Both the position numbers and the translations under genes were made by a program. Below, one piece after another: positions 26,885 to 35,262 of a stretch of DNA of 58,513 nucleotides. Numbering within the stretch: position 1 is the stretch's first letter; every line of letters begins with the position of its first letter. A model generated the notes under the pieces. It saw only the letters and a program-made list of their open reading frames with translations. It made no database searches and was not told the origin of the DNA. The stretch covers positions 1 to 58,513 of the forward strand of contig JAUIBR010000043.1 in assembly GCA_030427705.1 (NCBI GenBank), read 5' to 3'. This DNA is from a bacterium (GTDB lineage: Bacteria > Myxococcota_A > Bradymonadia > Bradymonadales > Bradymonadaceae).

Positions 26885-28836
26885 CAGATAGACGACACGA
26901 CCTACTCCAGCTCGAAGACGATGATCTTGCGGCGATCAGCAATCGCGGAAACGTCAACCGCGCCAAACGTGAGATGGCAAAAGGCGAGCTGACCGTCGAG
27001 ATTCAGGAGTTTGAGGGCACGGTCACGTTCAACTGGTCTGACGACGTGAAGTGCATCTTTCCTGCAGACAAGACGCTCGCGGAATCGCGTTGCAGCTGCC
27101 CCGCCACCACGGTCTGTCGACACCTGATCCGGTCCGTGCTCGCCTATCAAGACACGCACGAGGACGTAGCCGCTGAGCGACCAATCCTTCAGCCTTGGAA
27201 CCCAGGCGGGATCGAAGACGACGTCATGGCCGACGTGTTTGGGGCAGGCTCCCTACGTCGTGCAAAACAGCTGTTTGAAGACGGAGTTGTCGCAGAATTG
27301 GTTCAGTCCACACGTCCCAGCGCACGCTTCCATGGTCTGGGTCACACAGTGAGATTCATGGTCGAAAACGACCCCCGATACACGCAGTGCGATTGTCAGG
27401 AACGTGCGCCATGTACGCATGCAGCGATGGCGATCTACGCCTTTCGCGGTCTTGATGCTGAATCGGGCCTGTTGGACACGAAACCAACGCAAACCTTCGA
27501 TAACGACCTGCTTGAGCGCGTCGAAAACGGTCTGATTGAGATTTGTGTCGAAGGCATCAGCAATGTGACTTCGGCCCGTGCTGACCGACTCAACTCATTG
27601 GAAAACCAGCTACGGGACGCGGGGCTAACCTGGCCCGCGTCCATCGTTGGTGATGTCCGTCGACAGCACGAGTATTACCACAACCATGATGCCCGCTTTT
27701 CCCCGGATTTGCTGGCCGAGCTCATCGGTGAACTGCTGATACGTCTCGATGCGCTGAAGAATCCAAAACTCCCGATCCCGCAATTGTTTGTCGGCGGGTC
27801 GCAACAAGAGATCGAAACCAAGCTCGGTCAATCACGCCTCGTTGGATTGGGCTGCATCGCGGTACGACGACAGAAATCTGTCGAGCTGTCCGCTCTTCTA
27901 CAAGACACAAGCTCCGGAAAGGTCGTCGCGCTTAGCCGCTCGTTTGCCAACCCCGTTGACGAGGACGAGCCGCAGGACTACGCGGTCTTGGGGAATCGAC
28001 TGGCCGTCAAAGGTCGGTCACTCTCAGCGATCGGGCGAGGCCAGTTGGTCATCAAAGGCGCCAAACTGAATGCCGGTCATCGTATCGAGATCGGCCGAAC
28101 GACCGCGAGTGTCTACGCCCAAAAATACACCTGGGAAGACCTCCGTCCGCCCGCACACGTGATGGAAGTGCGCGAAATCAGTGCGCGTCTTGAATCGCTA
28201 CCTCCCGCATCATTGCGACCTCGCCGAGTAGGTGAGGACTTTTTTGTGCTGCCGGTCGCCGACGTTCGCAACGTTCGCTTCTCGAGCCGAGCGCAGGCGG
28301 TGAAGTGCGATATCGTCGATTCGGTCGGCGGTATCGCTCGCATGCAGCACGACTTCGAAACTCGCAACCAGACGGGGACGGAGCGTCTTTTGAACTGGCT
28401 GACCAAACGACCGCATGATGTTCGATACATCGCGGCGATCGCTCGCCAAACTGCAGCCGGACTCGAACTCCGACCTACCGCGGTCGTCTTTGAGGTCGAT
28501 GGGGCCCGCGTGATGGTGCAGCCGTGGGTAGACGACATGGATGACCATCTGGAGGTCGCAGAAACTAAGGTATCCGACACGGCAGCGATCGATGCGCTGG
28601 TGGCATTTCGGAAACGCCTCGGCGCGTCGATGGGAACGATTCTGGTGTCAGGATTGCTGCATTCGGCGGGGCTAGCCGGGCGATTGGAGCGGCTTTCGAA
28701 GTCTGCTGAGTCCTTGGAGCTCGCTGGACTTTCCCATTTCTTGCATAGATTTAGCGAGTCACTAGGGTCAGATAGTGCCCGAGACGAACTGGCGACGACC
28801 TTGGTCTGGAGCCGATTAGCAATGGAGTTGAGCTAA
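26881..28836 (+). CDS. SWIM zinc-finger protein with two SWIM motifs
   Basis: 651 residues from the ATG that overlaps the previous stop (ATGA). Two CxCx5CxH motifs are present: CSCPATTVCRH (residues 71-81) and CDCQERAPCTH (170-180). Each should bind zinc and may contact DNA or protein. The remaining 470 residues show no recognised domain; they are rich in beta-type segments with helical stretches such as LLAELIGELLIRLDALKN. SWIM proteins encoded beside MoxR and VWA genes are a known association, but their joint function is unresolved. The TAATG junction couples it to the 40-residue gene downstream. Confidence 0.85.
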   Translation: MTDRRHDLLQLEDDDLAAISNRGNVNRAKREMAKGELTVEIQEFEGTVTFNWSDDVKCIFPADKTLAESRCSCPATTVCRHLIRSVLAYQDTHEDVAAERPILQPWNPGGIEDDVMADVFGAGSLRRAKQLFEDGVVAELVQSTRPSARFHGLGHTVRFMVENDPRYTQCDCQERAPCTHAAMAIYAFRGLDAESGLLDTKPTQTFDNDLLERVENGLIEICVEGISNVTSARADRLNSLENQLRDAGLTWPASIVGDVRRQHEYYHNHDARFSPDLLAELIGELLIRLDALKNPKLPIPQLFVGGSQQEIETKLGQSRLVGLGCIAVRRQKSVELSALLQDTSSGKVVALSRSFANPVDEDEPQDYAVLGNRLAVKGRSLSAIGRGQLVIKGAKLNAGHRIEIGRTTASVYAQKYTWEDLRPPAHVMEVREISARLESLPPASLRPRRVGEDFFVLPVADVRNVRFSSRAQAVKCDIVDSVGGIARMQHDFETRNQTGTERLLNWLTKRPHDVRYIAAIARQTAAGLELRPTAVVFEVDGARVMVQPWVDDMDDHLEVAETKVSDTAAIDALVAFRKRLGASMGTILVSGLLHSAGLAGRLERLSKSAESLELAGLSHFLHRFSESLGSDSARDELATTLVWSRLAMELS

Positions 28837-28958
28837 TGACTACACCACAAACCGGCATCGGCTTTGTACTGAAGCTACTCGCCCTGATCGGCAAAATCGC
28901 CTTCTGGTTTATCAAGATTGTAATCTGGATTTGGAAGCGCTTCTTTCCAAAGCGCTAG
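28836..28958 (+). CDS. Small amphipathic/transmembrane helix peptide, 40 residues
   Basis: A short frame whose ATG overlaps the SWIM stop by one base (TAATG), a typical coupling arrangement. It encodes 40 residues: a Thr/Gln-rich start, a hydrophobic stretch (residues 8-33) and a basic end (KRFFPKR). Lysines recur exactly every seven residues at 13, 20, 27 and 34, with Trp at 24, 31 and 33, so one helix face is charged. Such a peptide could sit at or across the membrane. I recognise no family. The next gene, on the other strand, ends only 6 bp away, so the peptide closes the operon. Real by context, but unproven. Confidence 0.6.
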   Translation: MTTPQTGIGFVLKLLALIGKIAFWFIKIVIWIWKRFFPKR

Positions 28959-28964
28959 GACCGA

Positions 28965-29414
28965 TTACTCTTCTTCGTCGCCGCGGATTCGCTCGGCGAC
29001 CTGGTCCCACGGATCATCTGACGAATCGAGCTCAATCTCTAAGAGATTCCAGAGCTTCTGATTCTCTTCCTTCATCGCAATAACCTGGGCGGCGAGCGAA
29101 AGATAGTCGTCAGCCTCTGCCTGGTTGGTGGCTCGGTGCCGAAGCTCCCCGTCGGAGTCGTAAATGACGTAGAAACGCGACATGCGTTCGACTTTCCAGC
29201 CCCGAGGTTTGTTGGGGACTGGGCGGCGAATCTCGCGAAGCTTTTGTTCGAATGCCTCGCGGCCCTCGCCCTTGATTCGTAGTCGGTCGCGCGCTTCCTT
29301 GCACAAACACTTGTACTCTTTTCGGTACTCAATGCACCTGGTCCACGCAACTGTGCTCATCTTGAGCGGACAGTCGATGGGAGCGTTGACGCGGTCAGTA
29401 AAATCCAGCGGCAT
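28965..29414 (-). CDS. Unknown protein with Cys cluster
   Basis: 149 residues from the ATG at 29414 (GGAAAA about 8 bases upstream); a TTG seven codons earlier is an alternative. Four cysteines lie in the first third (DCPLKM, TRCIEYRK and YKCLCKEA), so a zinc site is possible. The middle is basic with a KPRGWKVERMSRFYVIYDSDGELRH strand, and the end is a coiled, acidic helix (AAQVIAMKEENQKLWNLLEI). No relative is recognised. It converges on the MoxR operon. Confidence 0.55.
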   Translation of the reverse strand: MPLDFTDRVNAPIDCPLKMSTVAWTRCIEYRKEYKCLCKEARDRLRIKGEGREAFEQKLREIRRPVPNKPRGWKVERMSRFYVIYDSDGELRHRATNQAEADDYLSLAAQVIAMKEENQKLWNLLEIELDSSDDPWDQVAERIRGDEEE

Positions 29415-29495
29415 CTCGGCGTTTTCCAGCTTCAACAGGAAGGATGATTAGTGGATCGAATCTAACCCGAACACCCCGATTCCGGCAACTGACAA

Positions 29496-30113
29496 CTAGT
29501 CGGCTTGCGCAATTGCATGCGCGATCGCCTTCGGAAACAGCTGATGCTCAACCCCGTGAATCCGCTGATGCAGCGTCTCTTCGGTGTCGCCAACCTGCAC
29601 GGGGACGACGGCTTGGGCGATGATTGGACCCGAATCAACTTCGAGCCGAACCAGATGAACGCTGCACCCGGCGACTTTCACACCTGCGCGCAGCGCATCT
29701 CGTACAGCGCGGCCGCCTTTGAAGCTCGGAAGCAAACTGGGATGGAGATTGATGATGCGATCGGGGAACGCATCGACCAGGGTCGAAGTGCTGATTCGCA
29801 TCCAGCCGGCCATCACTACCCAATCCACCTGAAACTGCTGCAATTGCTCGACGGCCGCGGCATCAAACGATTCCCGCGAATCAAACTCCCGGTGATTGAT
29901 GACAACATGATCCACACCCAAGCGCTGTGCACGGGCGATAGCTCCAGCGTCAGGGTTGTTACAGATCAGCGCCGCGACATCAGCATTGATGACACCAGCG
30001 CGAATTGCCGTCACAATTACTTCAAAGTTCGAACCACTGCCGCTGGCTAATATCGCAAGACGAACCCGTTTGGGATTGGGTTCGATCGTTTCAAGCGGTG
30101 GTGAGAACAACAT
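29496..30113 (-). CDS. purN: Phosphoribosylglycinamide formyltransferase
   Basis: 205 residues. Transfers formyl from 10-formyl-THF to GAR in purine synthesis. Hallmarks: LAILASGSGSNFE (phosphate-binding loop), the ICNNPDAGAI strand, IINLHPSLLPSFKGG with the catalytic His, and VHLVRLEVDSGPII with the catalytic Asp. A good Shine-Dalgarno (AAAGGT) lies 5 bases before the ATG. It stands alone, not next to other purine genes. Confidence 0.96.
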   Translation of the reverse strand: MLFSPPLETIEPNPKRVRLAILASGSGSNFEVIVTAIRAGVINADVAALICNNPDAGAIARAQRLGVDHVVINHREFDSRESFDAAAVEQLQQFQVDWVVMAGWMRISTSTLVDAFPDRIINLHPSLLPSFKGGRAVRDALRAGVKVAGCSVHLVRLEVDSGPIIAQAVVPVQVGDTEETLHQRIHGVEHQLFPKAIAHAIAQAD

Positions 30114-30193
30114 GCGGTACCTTTGATTTTGGGCCTCAGGCGCTGCGGAGCATCGTCGAAACGCCAGTTAAGATCAATCGATGCGGACGCTTT

Positions 30194-30223
30194 TTGACAA
30201 GGACCTTGGATCTGGCCTAATCG
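30194..30223 (+). promoter_or_regulatory. Possible promoter for the Ig-like lipoprotein gene
   Basis: A consensus TTGACA -35 (30194-30199) with a weak -10, TAATCG (30218-30223), at 18 bp spacing, in the 146-bp divergent gap with purN. The -10 match is poor, so the exact start site is uncertain. Confidence 0.3.
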
Positions 30224-30259
30224 TCAAGGCGTACAGGGGCAAACTCGGGGCAGGTTTAA

Positions 30260-33200
30260 ATGAGATTCTTCGCATTACTTTTAGCGTCGTTGCTCTGCCT
30301 AGTGGGCTGTGCAGACGACCCCAAAGATACAAGCTGCAGCACAGATGATGATTGTGGTGAGGGCCTAGTCTGCGCACCGCTTGGCTGCGTGCCAGCCCGC
30401 GCGGACACTATTCCTGAGATCACCAGCTTCTCGGCTTCGACAGATACGGTCGAGCCAGGAGGCTCGGTCACGATCAGCTGGGCAATTGCCGCCGGCGACT
30501 CAGCAACTCTCACGTGGGGCGACCAATCGCTGGACATTGCCCGCACCGACTTCAACGGTGACACCCTTGTAGTCCTCGAAGAGACCACTGAGTTCACCCT
30601 CAGCGTAACGGGAACCAACGACACGATAACCGAAACGTTGACCGTGAACGTCGAAGCCGAAGCGCCGGTGATCGATTCATTTGAATTCCAACGCGACCGC
30701 GTGCCAGCAGGAGGTTCAGCACGTCTTGACTGGACGATGCGCAATGTGGTTTCGGCGCGAATCTATATGGATGACGTGCTGCTGCATATCGTTCCAGAGG
30801 AAGACCTGGAGGTCGGCGAATGGCGTTATACGGCTCAAACCACCAGCACGCTGACGCTTGAAGCGGAGGGCGCGTTTGGTGACATGGTTTCCGCCGATGC
30901 AACCATCACAACGGTGGGTGGCGAGCCCGAGATCGCGCTTTTTGGTGCCTCCCGCACCGCAATCGTGGCGGGCGAGGATGTCACGCTTGAATGGGAGACG
31001 CTGAACGCTGACGCCATCGAAATCACCGATTCCGACGGCAACTCGGTTACCACTTCGGATATGGCAAATGGGAGCATCGTCGTAACGCCGAGCGGGGACA
31101 CTACCTATCGACTCACGGCCACCAATCAAAACGGGTCGGAGTTCGACACGATCGATATCGAAGTGTTCGAACCGGTCGTGATCAGCGAATTCTCCGCAAC
31201 CCCTGGGTCTGTCGGTGTCGGTGGAGCCGTCAATCTGGCTTGGACGGTCACCGGGGACGTCAGCAGCATGTCGCTCCAAGACCCAGACGGTGCGCTGATT
31301 GATATCGGCGGGATCGTCTTGGATAGCTCGATAATCGTTCGGCCAACCGCCAGCGGCACATACACCCTTCGGGCCGGCAATACCGCGCAATCCGTTCAGT
31401 CGACTGTCGACGTCGTCGTCGTCCCGGGCGCGCCGGTCATCTCGACGTTCGAGGCGACTCCCAATCCCGTGCCTTCAGGTCAAAACTCGCTGCTTCGATG
31501 GGTCGTGAGTGGCGCGACATCCCTAGCTTTGGAAGATCGAACAGCGATGCAAACGCTTGATATCTCGGCGCTTGATGTATCTCAGGATACATTTCTTGTG
31601 ACACCGACTACGGACACGGTTTATCGCCTCACCGCGACCAATCCCGGTGGGAGTACGTTTCTAGACATTACCCTCGGAATTCAGCTCCCAGTCCAACTTC
31701 TCTCGTTCAGCGTCGACCAAACGCAGGTCGTCGCGGGAACCGATGTGACGTTCTCGTGGGAGACCGCGAATGCGACAACCATTGAACTCATCACGGGTTC
31801 CGGGACGCAGTACAACCTGATATCGCGAAACGTTGATCAAGATAGTCTTACGATCACGGTCACCAATTCTGAGTCGTTTACGTTCACGGCCAATGGTTAC
31901 CAGGGGCCGGTGTCGGACACGGTCGTCGTAACCGCCTACGACCCACCTACCGTTTTGGAATTCAGTGCGAGCTCCGAATTGATTCGACTCGGAGACAACG
32001 TGACGCTCACCTGGACGGCTTCTGGCTCGCAAACAACGACCCTGACTGATGATCAAGGAAACACGTACGATATTGCATCACTCGATCCGAACGATGACTC
32101 AGTGACATTCAGCCCTACTGAGTCCGCGACCTACACGCTGAGCGTGGACAATCTGGCTGGCACCACGACGTCCACGGTCACTGTCACAACAGTCGATGTC
32201 GATTCGCTTCGAATATCTGAGGTCTTCTTCGATGCAGTCGGTTCGGACGACGGGCTCGAGTGGGTGGAACTCCACAACGCTGGCGACACGACCATCGATC
32301 TCCAGTACTTCAGCCTTGGGTCTGGCGGCTCCGACCTTGCGACGTCTACCGCACAACTAACGGGACTTGTCCCTCCGGGTGGCTGTTTTGTTGTAGGCGG
32401 ACCGACACCGACGGCGGGAAATGGGAATCCAACGTTTGACCAAGCAATCGATTTCAATCCAGACCTGCAAAACGGACCGGATGATGGCATTGCGTTATTC
32501 TTCGCGCCGGACACCGATATCGATGCCTCCGTGGTCCCCGAAGACTCGGTGATCTGGGGTGGAACGAACGTGAGCGGCTTTTTGGGTGAGACCGGAGTCG
32601 CGGACACCGAAATCGCTCCGGACCCGGCGAATGGTAATTCGCTTGAACGTACCTCGATCAGCGATGTGTTTCGTGTGCAAAGCACACCGACGCCCAACAA
32701 CTGTCAGCACCTGACAACCATCACCCCGTCGCGCACGACGAACCAATCCACCGGAACGATCGAGATTCGCGGATGGGGACTCGACGCGGACTACGACACG
32801 GTGCAGCTCGGCACTCAAACACTCACGTGCGCGAATACGTTTGGCGGTATCGATTGCGCCTTCGCCGCGACGGCTGACAGCGGAGCTGTCGACCTTTTGA
32901 TCACTCGAGGTTCCGCGTCCCAAACCCGAGTGAGCGCAGTCTTGCTCGAAGCCGAGCTCGCAGACCCAGGCGTCGATTACTGGTGCGGAGTCGAAACCCC
33001 CGGAACAACGTCGGCGTCGGCCGGACAACCAATCGATGTAAGCGTGCAGGTCTATCTAGTGGCGGCGACTGAAGCGGGTGGGCAACTTCCATTGGGTTGG
33101 ATTGTAGAAGCCGCATTCTTCACTTCGGGTGCAGACCCAGCAGCGTTGTTCTCGCATCCCTGGGTGGCGGCGGCGAAGACCGGGAACACCGGCAATAATG

Positions 33201-33358
33201 CCATCTATTCAGCGTCCCTTACTTCCAGTACTGCGCAGACCGCCGAAGCCGCATTCCGCGTCTCGCCAGACGGTGTGAATTTCTATTATTGCGACACAAT
33301 CTCGAACGGTGGCAGCGACGATGGCTACTCTTCTGGCCTGAGTCTGACTTGGAACTAG
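30260..33358 (+). CDS. Lipoprotein with seven Ig-like repeats and a lamin-tail domain
   Basis: 1032 residues. The lipobox LCLVGC gives a lipidated Cys. A short Cys module (CSTDDDCGEGLVCAPLGC) follows. Seven repeats of about 90 residues come next, each opening like PVISTFEATPNPVPSGQNS followed by a W...(S/T)xxxL core, as in bacterial Ig-like/PKD-type domains. A lamin-tail (LTD) domain starts near residue 650 (LRISEVFFDAVGSDDGLEWVELHN). An IPT/TIG-like segment and a Cys-containing C-terminal beta domain end the protein. It is probably surface exposed, as an adhesin or scaffold. The downstream TSP3 lipoprotein shares the same Cys module. Confidence 0.85.
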   Translation: MRFFALLLASLLCLVGCADDPKDTSCSTDDDCGEGLVCAPLGCVPARADTIPEITSFSASTDTVEPGGSVTISWAIAAGDSATLTWGDQSLDIARTDFNGDTLVVLEETTEFTLSVTGTNDTITETLTVNVEAEAPVIDSFEFQRDRVPAGGSARLDWTMRNVVSARIYMDDVLLHIVPEEDLEVGEWRYTAQTTSTLTLEAEGAFGDMVSADATITTVGGEPEIALFGASRTAIVAGEDVTLEWETLNADAIEITDSDGNSVTTSDMANGSIVVTPSGDTTYRLTATNQNGSEFDTIDIEVFEPVVISEFSATPGSVGVGGAVNLAWTVTGDVSSMSLQDPDGALIDIGGIVLDSSIIVRPTASGTYTLRAGNTAQSVQSTVDVVVVPGAPVISTFEATPNPVPSGQNSLLRWVVSGATSLALEDRTAMQTLDISALDVSQDTFLVTPTTDTVYRLTATNPGGSTFLDITLGIQLPVQLLSFSVDQTQVVAGTDVTFSWETANATTIELITGSGTQYNLISRNVDQDSLTITVTNSESFTFTANGYQGPVSDTVVVTAYDPPTVLEFSASSELIRLGDNVTLTWTASGSQTTTLTDDQGNTYDIASLDPNDDSVTFSPTESATYTLSVDNLAGTTTSTVTVTTVDVDSLRISEVFFDAVGSDDGLEWVELHNAGDTTIDLQYFSLGSGGSDLATSTAQLTGLVPPGGCFVVGGPTPTAGNGNPTFDQAIDFNPDLQNGPDDGIALFFAPDTDIDASVVPEDSVIWGGTNVSGFLGETGVADTEIAPDPANGNSLERTSISDVFRVQSTPTPNNCQHLTTITPSRTTNQSTGTIEIRGWGLDADYDTVQLGTQTLTCANTFGGIDCAFAATADSGAVDLLITRGSASQTRVSAVLLEAELADPGVDYWCGVETPGTTSASAGQPIDVSVQVYLVAATEAGGQLPLGWIVEAAFFTSGADPAALFSHPWVAAAKTGNTGNNAIYSASLTSSTAQTAEAAFRVSPDGVNFYYCDTISNGGSDDGYSSGLSLTWN

Positions 33359-33477
33359 GCCAAATTCTCGCGCGCTGTGCGGATCGCTGTATTATCAATC
33401 CGATACGCTGACACTTGCGCTGTGGCCAACTTCAGATACGCTCAGTATTGAGAAACACTCCTAACAAAAGCTCGCTC

Positions 33478-35262
33478 ATGTCTTTCAAGCGCTCCATTTA
33501 TGCGGTCTGGATCGTTGTGGTGGCGGCGACCATGCTCGCTGCATGCGAACCTGAGTTCACCGATTCTGTCTGCTCCTCAGACGACGATTGTTTTCCAACC
33601 GAGCAATGCACCGCCAATTTCTGCGTTCCAGTGGTTAGCATTGAAGACATGGATACGCCTGACACCCGTGTCGATGCCGACATGGAGAGCGATTTAGTCG
33701 AAGTCGACATGCCTGACATGAACACCATGGACGCTGACATGGCTGATATGGCGGATTCTGACATGGTCGATACCGACTTTGATGATGACGGAATCCTGAA
33801 CGACAACGACAACTGCCCAAACGTCCCAAATCTGGACCAGAACGACCTCGACAATGATGGCCAGGGAGACGCTTGCGACGTCGATATCGACAACGACCTC
33901 ATCGCAAACAATGTCGACAACTGCCCTGAAGTCCCAAACAACAATCAGTCCGATATCGACGACGACGATCTAGGCGATGCTTGCGATGTCGACCGTGATG
34001 GAGATGGTTTCAACAACGATCAAGATAACTGCCCAGACGTCGCCAACCCTACACAAGCCAATCAAGACGGCGACATGCAAGGGGACGTGTGTGATGACGA
34101 TCGCGATGGCGATGGTGTACTCAATTCCGCGGACAACTGCCCAGATTTTGCGAACAGTAGCCAAGGTAACATCGATGGTGATGGGCTTGGTGACGCCTGC
34201 GACGACGACATGGATGGCGACGGCATCGCAAATGTTTCTGACAACTGCCCACAGGTATCCAATCCGGGCCAGGACGATCTCGACAATGACATGATCGGCG
34301 ACGCCTGCGAAACGGACTTGGATGGGGATACGATTCTGGACGCAAACGACAACTGCCCCACCATCCCCAACACAAACCAGGCAAACTCTGATAGCGACGC
34401 TCTTGGAGATGCCTGCGACAACTGCGATCTCGATGCAAATGCCTCACAGTCCGACCTCGACAACGATGGAGTTGGCGATGCGTGCGACAACTGTCCCGTC
34501 GACATGAACGCCAGCCAGGCGGATATCGACAACGACACCATCGGGGACGCCTGCGACAATTGCGCAGTCGATTCCAATCCCGGGCAAGAGAACTTCGACA
34601 ACGACGCGTTTGGGGATGTTTGTGACTCAGACCGAGACGGAGATGGTGTGGCCAACACCATCGACAACTGCGCAGATGTGCCGAATGCAAGCCAGCTCGA
34701 CGCGGATTCAGACAATGTCGGGAATTCCTGCGACAACTGCATTACAACGCCAAACCCCAGTCAAACCGACACCGATAACGACGGAGTCGGCGATGATTGC
34801 GACAACTGTGATATCGACCCGAACCCGAACCAAACCGACGACGACAACGATATGGTCGGCAACGTCTGTGACAACTGCTCAACCATCGCGAACACCGACC
34901 AAAGCGACGTCGACAATGACGGCGACGGTGACCTTTGTGACGCTGATGCCGACAACGACGGAGTCTCAAACCTTGTGGACAACTGCCCGTTGACCGCGAA
35001 TCCCTCGCAGGACGACTTCGACAATGACACGGTCGGTGATGACTGTGATGTTTGTATCGCCGTCAGCAACCCACTACAGCAGGACGCTGATGGCGATGGA
35101 TTCGGCGACCTATGCGATAACTGCGTCGATGATGCAAACCCGACCCAGGCCGACTCCGAGAATGACGGATTTGGCGACGTCTGTGACAACTGTCCCAACG
35201 ACGCAAATCCAGGACAGGAAGATGCTGACATGGACGGCATTGGTGACGTCTGCGACCTCTAG
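33478..35262 (+). CDS. Lipoprotein with about 17 thrombospondin type 3 repeats
   Basis: 594 residues from the ATG at 33478, just before the signal peptide; an upstream in-frame start adds 21 residues that do not fit. The lipobox MLAAC is perfect. A Cys module (CSSDDDCFPTEQCTANFC) and an Asp/Met-rich linker (DMADMADSDMVDTD) lead into about 17 calcium-binding TSP3 repeats of 23-36 residues (DxDxDGxxNxxDNCPxxxNxxQ...GDACD). The protein ends inside the last repeat, with no sorting domain. It is very acidic and should need calcium. The repeats are also the cause of several long antisense frames that are not genes. The stop overlaps the convergent pseudokinase stop. Confidence 0.92.
   Translation: MSFKRSIYAVWIVVVAATMLAACEPEFTDSVCSSDDDCFPTEQCTANFCVPVVSIEDMDTPDTRVDADMESDLVEVDMPDMNTMDADMADMADSDMVDTDFDDDGILNDNDNCPNVPNLDQNDLDNDGQGDACDVDIDNDLIANNVDNCPEVPNNNQSDIDDDDLGDACDVDRDGDGFNNDQDNCPDVANPTQANQDGDMQGDVCDDDRDGDGVLNSADNCPDFANSSQGNIDGDGLGDACDDDMDGDGIANVSDNCPQVSNPGQDDLDNDMIGDACETDLDGDTILDANDNCPTIPNTNQANSDSDALGDACDNCDLDANASQSDLDNDGVGDACDNCPVDMNASQADIDNDTIGDACDNCAVDSNPGQENFDNDAFGDVCDSDRDGDGVANTIDNCADVPNASQLDADSDNVGNSCDNCITTPNPSQTDTDNDGVGDDCDNCDIDPNPNQTDDDNDMVGNVCDNCSTIANTDQSDVDNDGDGDLCDADADNDGVSNLVDNCPLTANPSQDDFDNDTVGDDCDVCIAVSNPLQQDADGDGFGDLCDNCVDDANPTQADSENDGFGDVCDNCPNDANPGQEDADMDGIGDVCDL
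33770..35257 (+). repeat. TSP3-coding tandem repeat tract
   Basis: The DNA encodes about 17 related units rich in GACAACTGC and GACGCCTGCGAC motifs. Units of two lengths (about 23 and 36 codons) alternate irregularly, as expected from C-type and N-type TSP3 repeats. The copies differ at many silent sites, so the tract is old rather than recently duplicated. Confidence 0.8.

Noticed and set aside
33498-34742. Long antisense frames on the minus strand across the TSP3 gene
   Set aside because: They are Ser/Leu-rich shadows of the repeat codons, without Shine-Dalgarno or recognisable domains.
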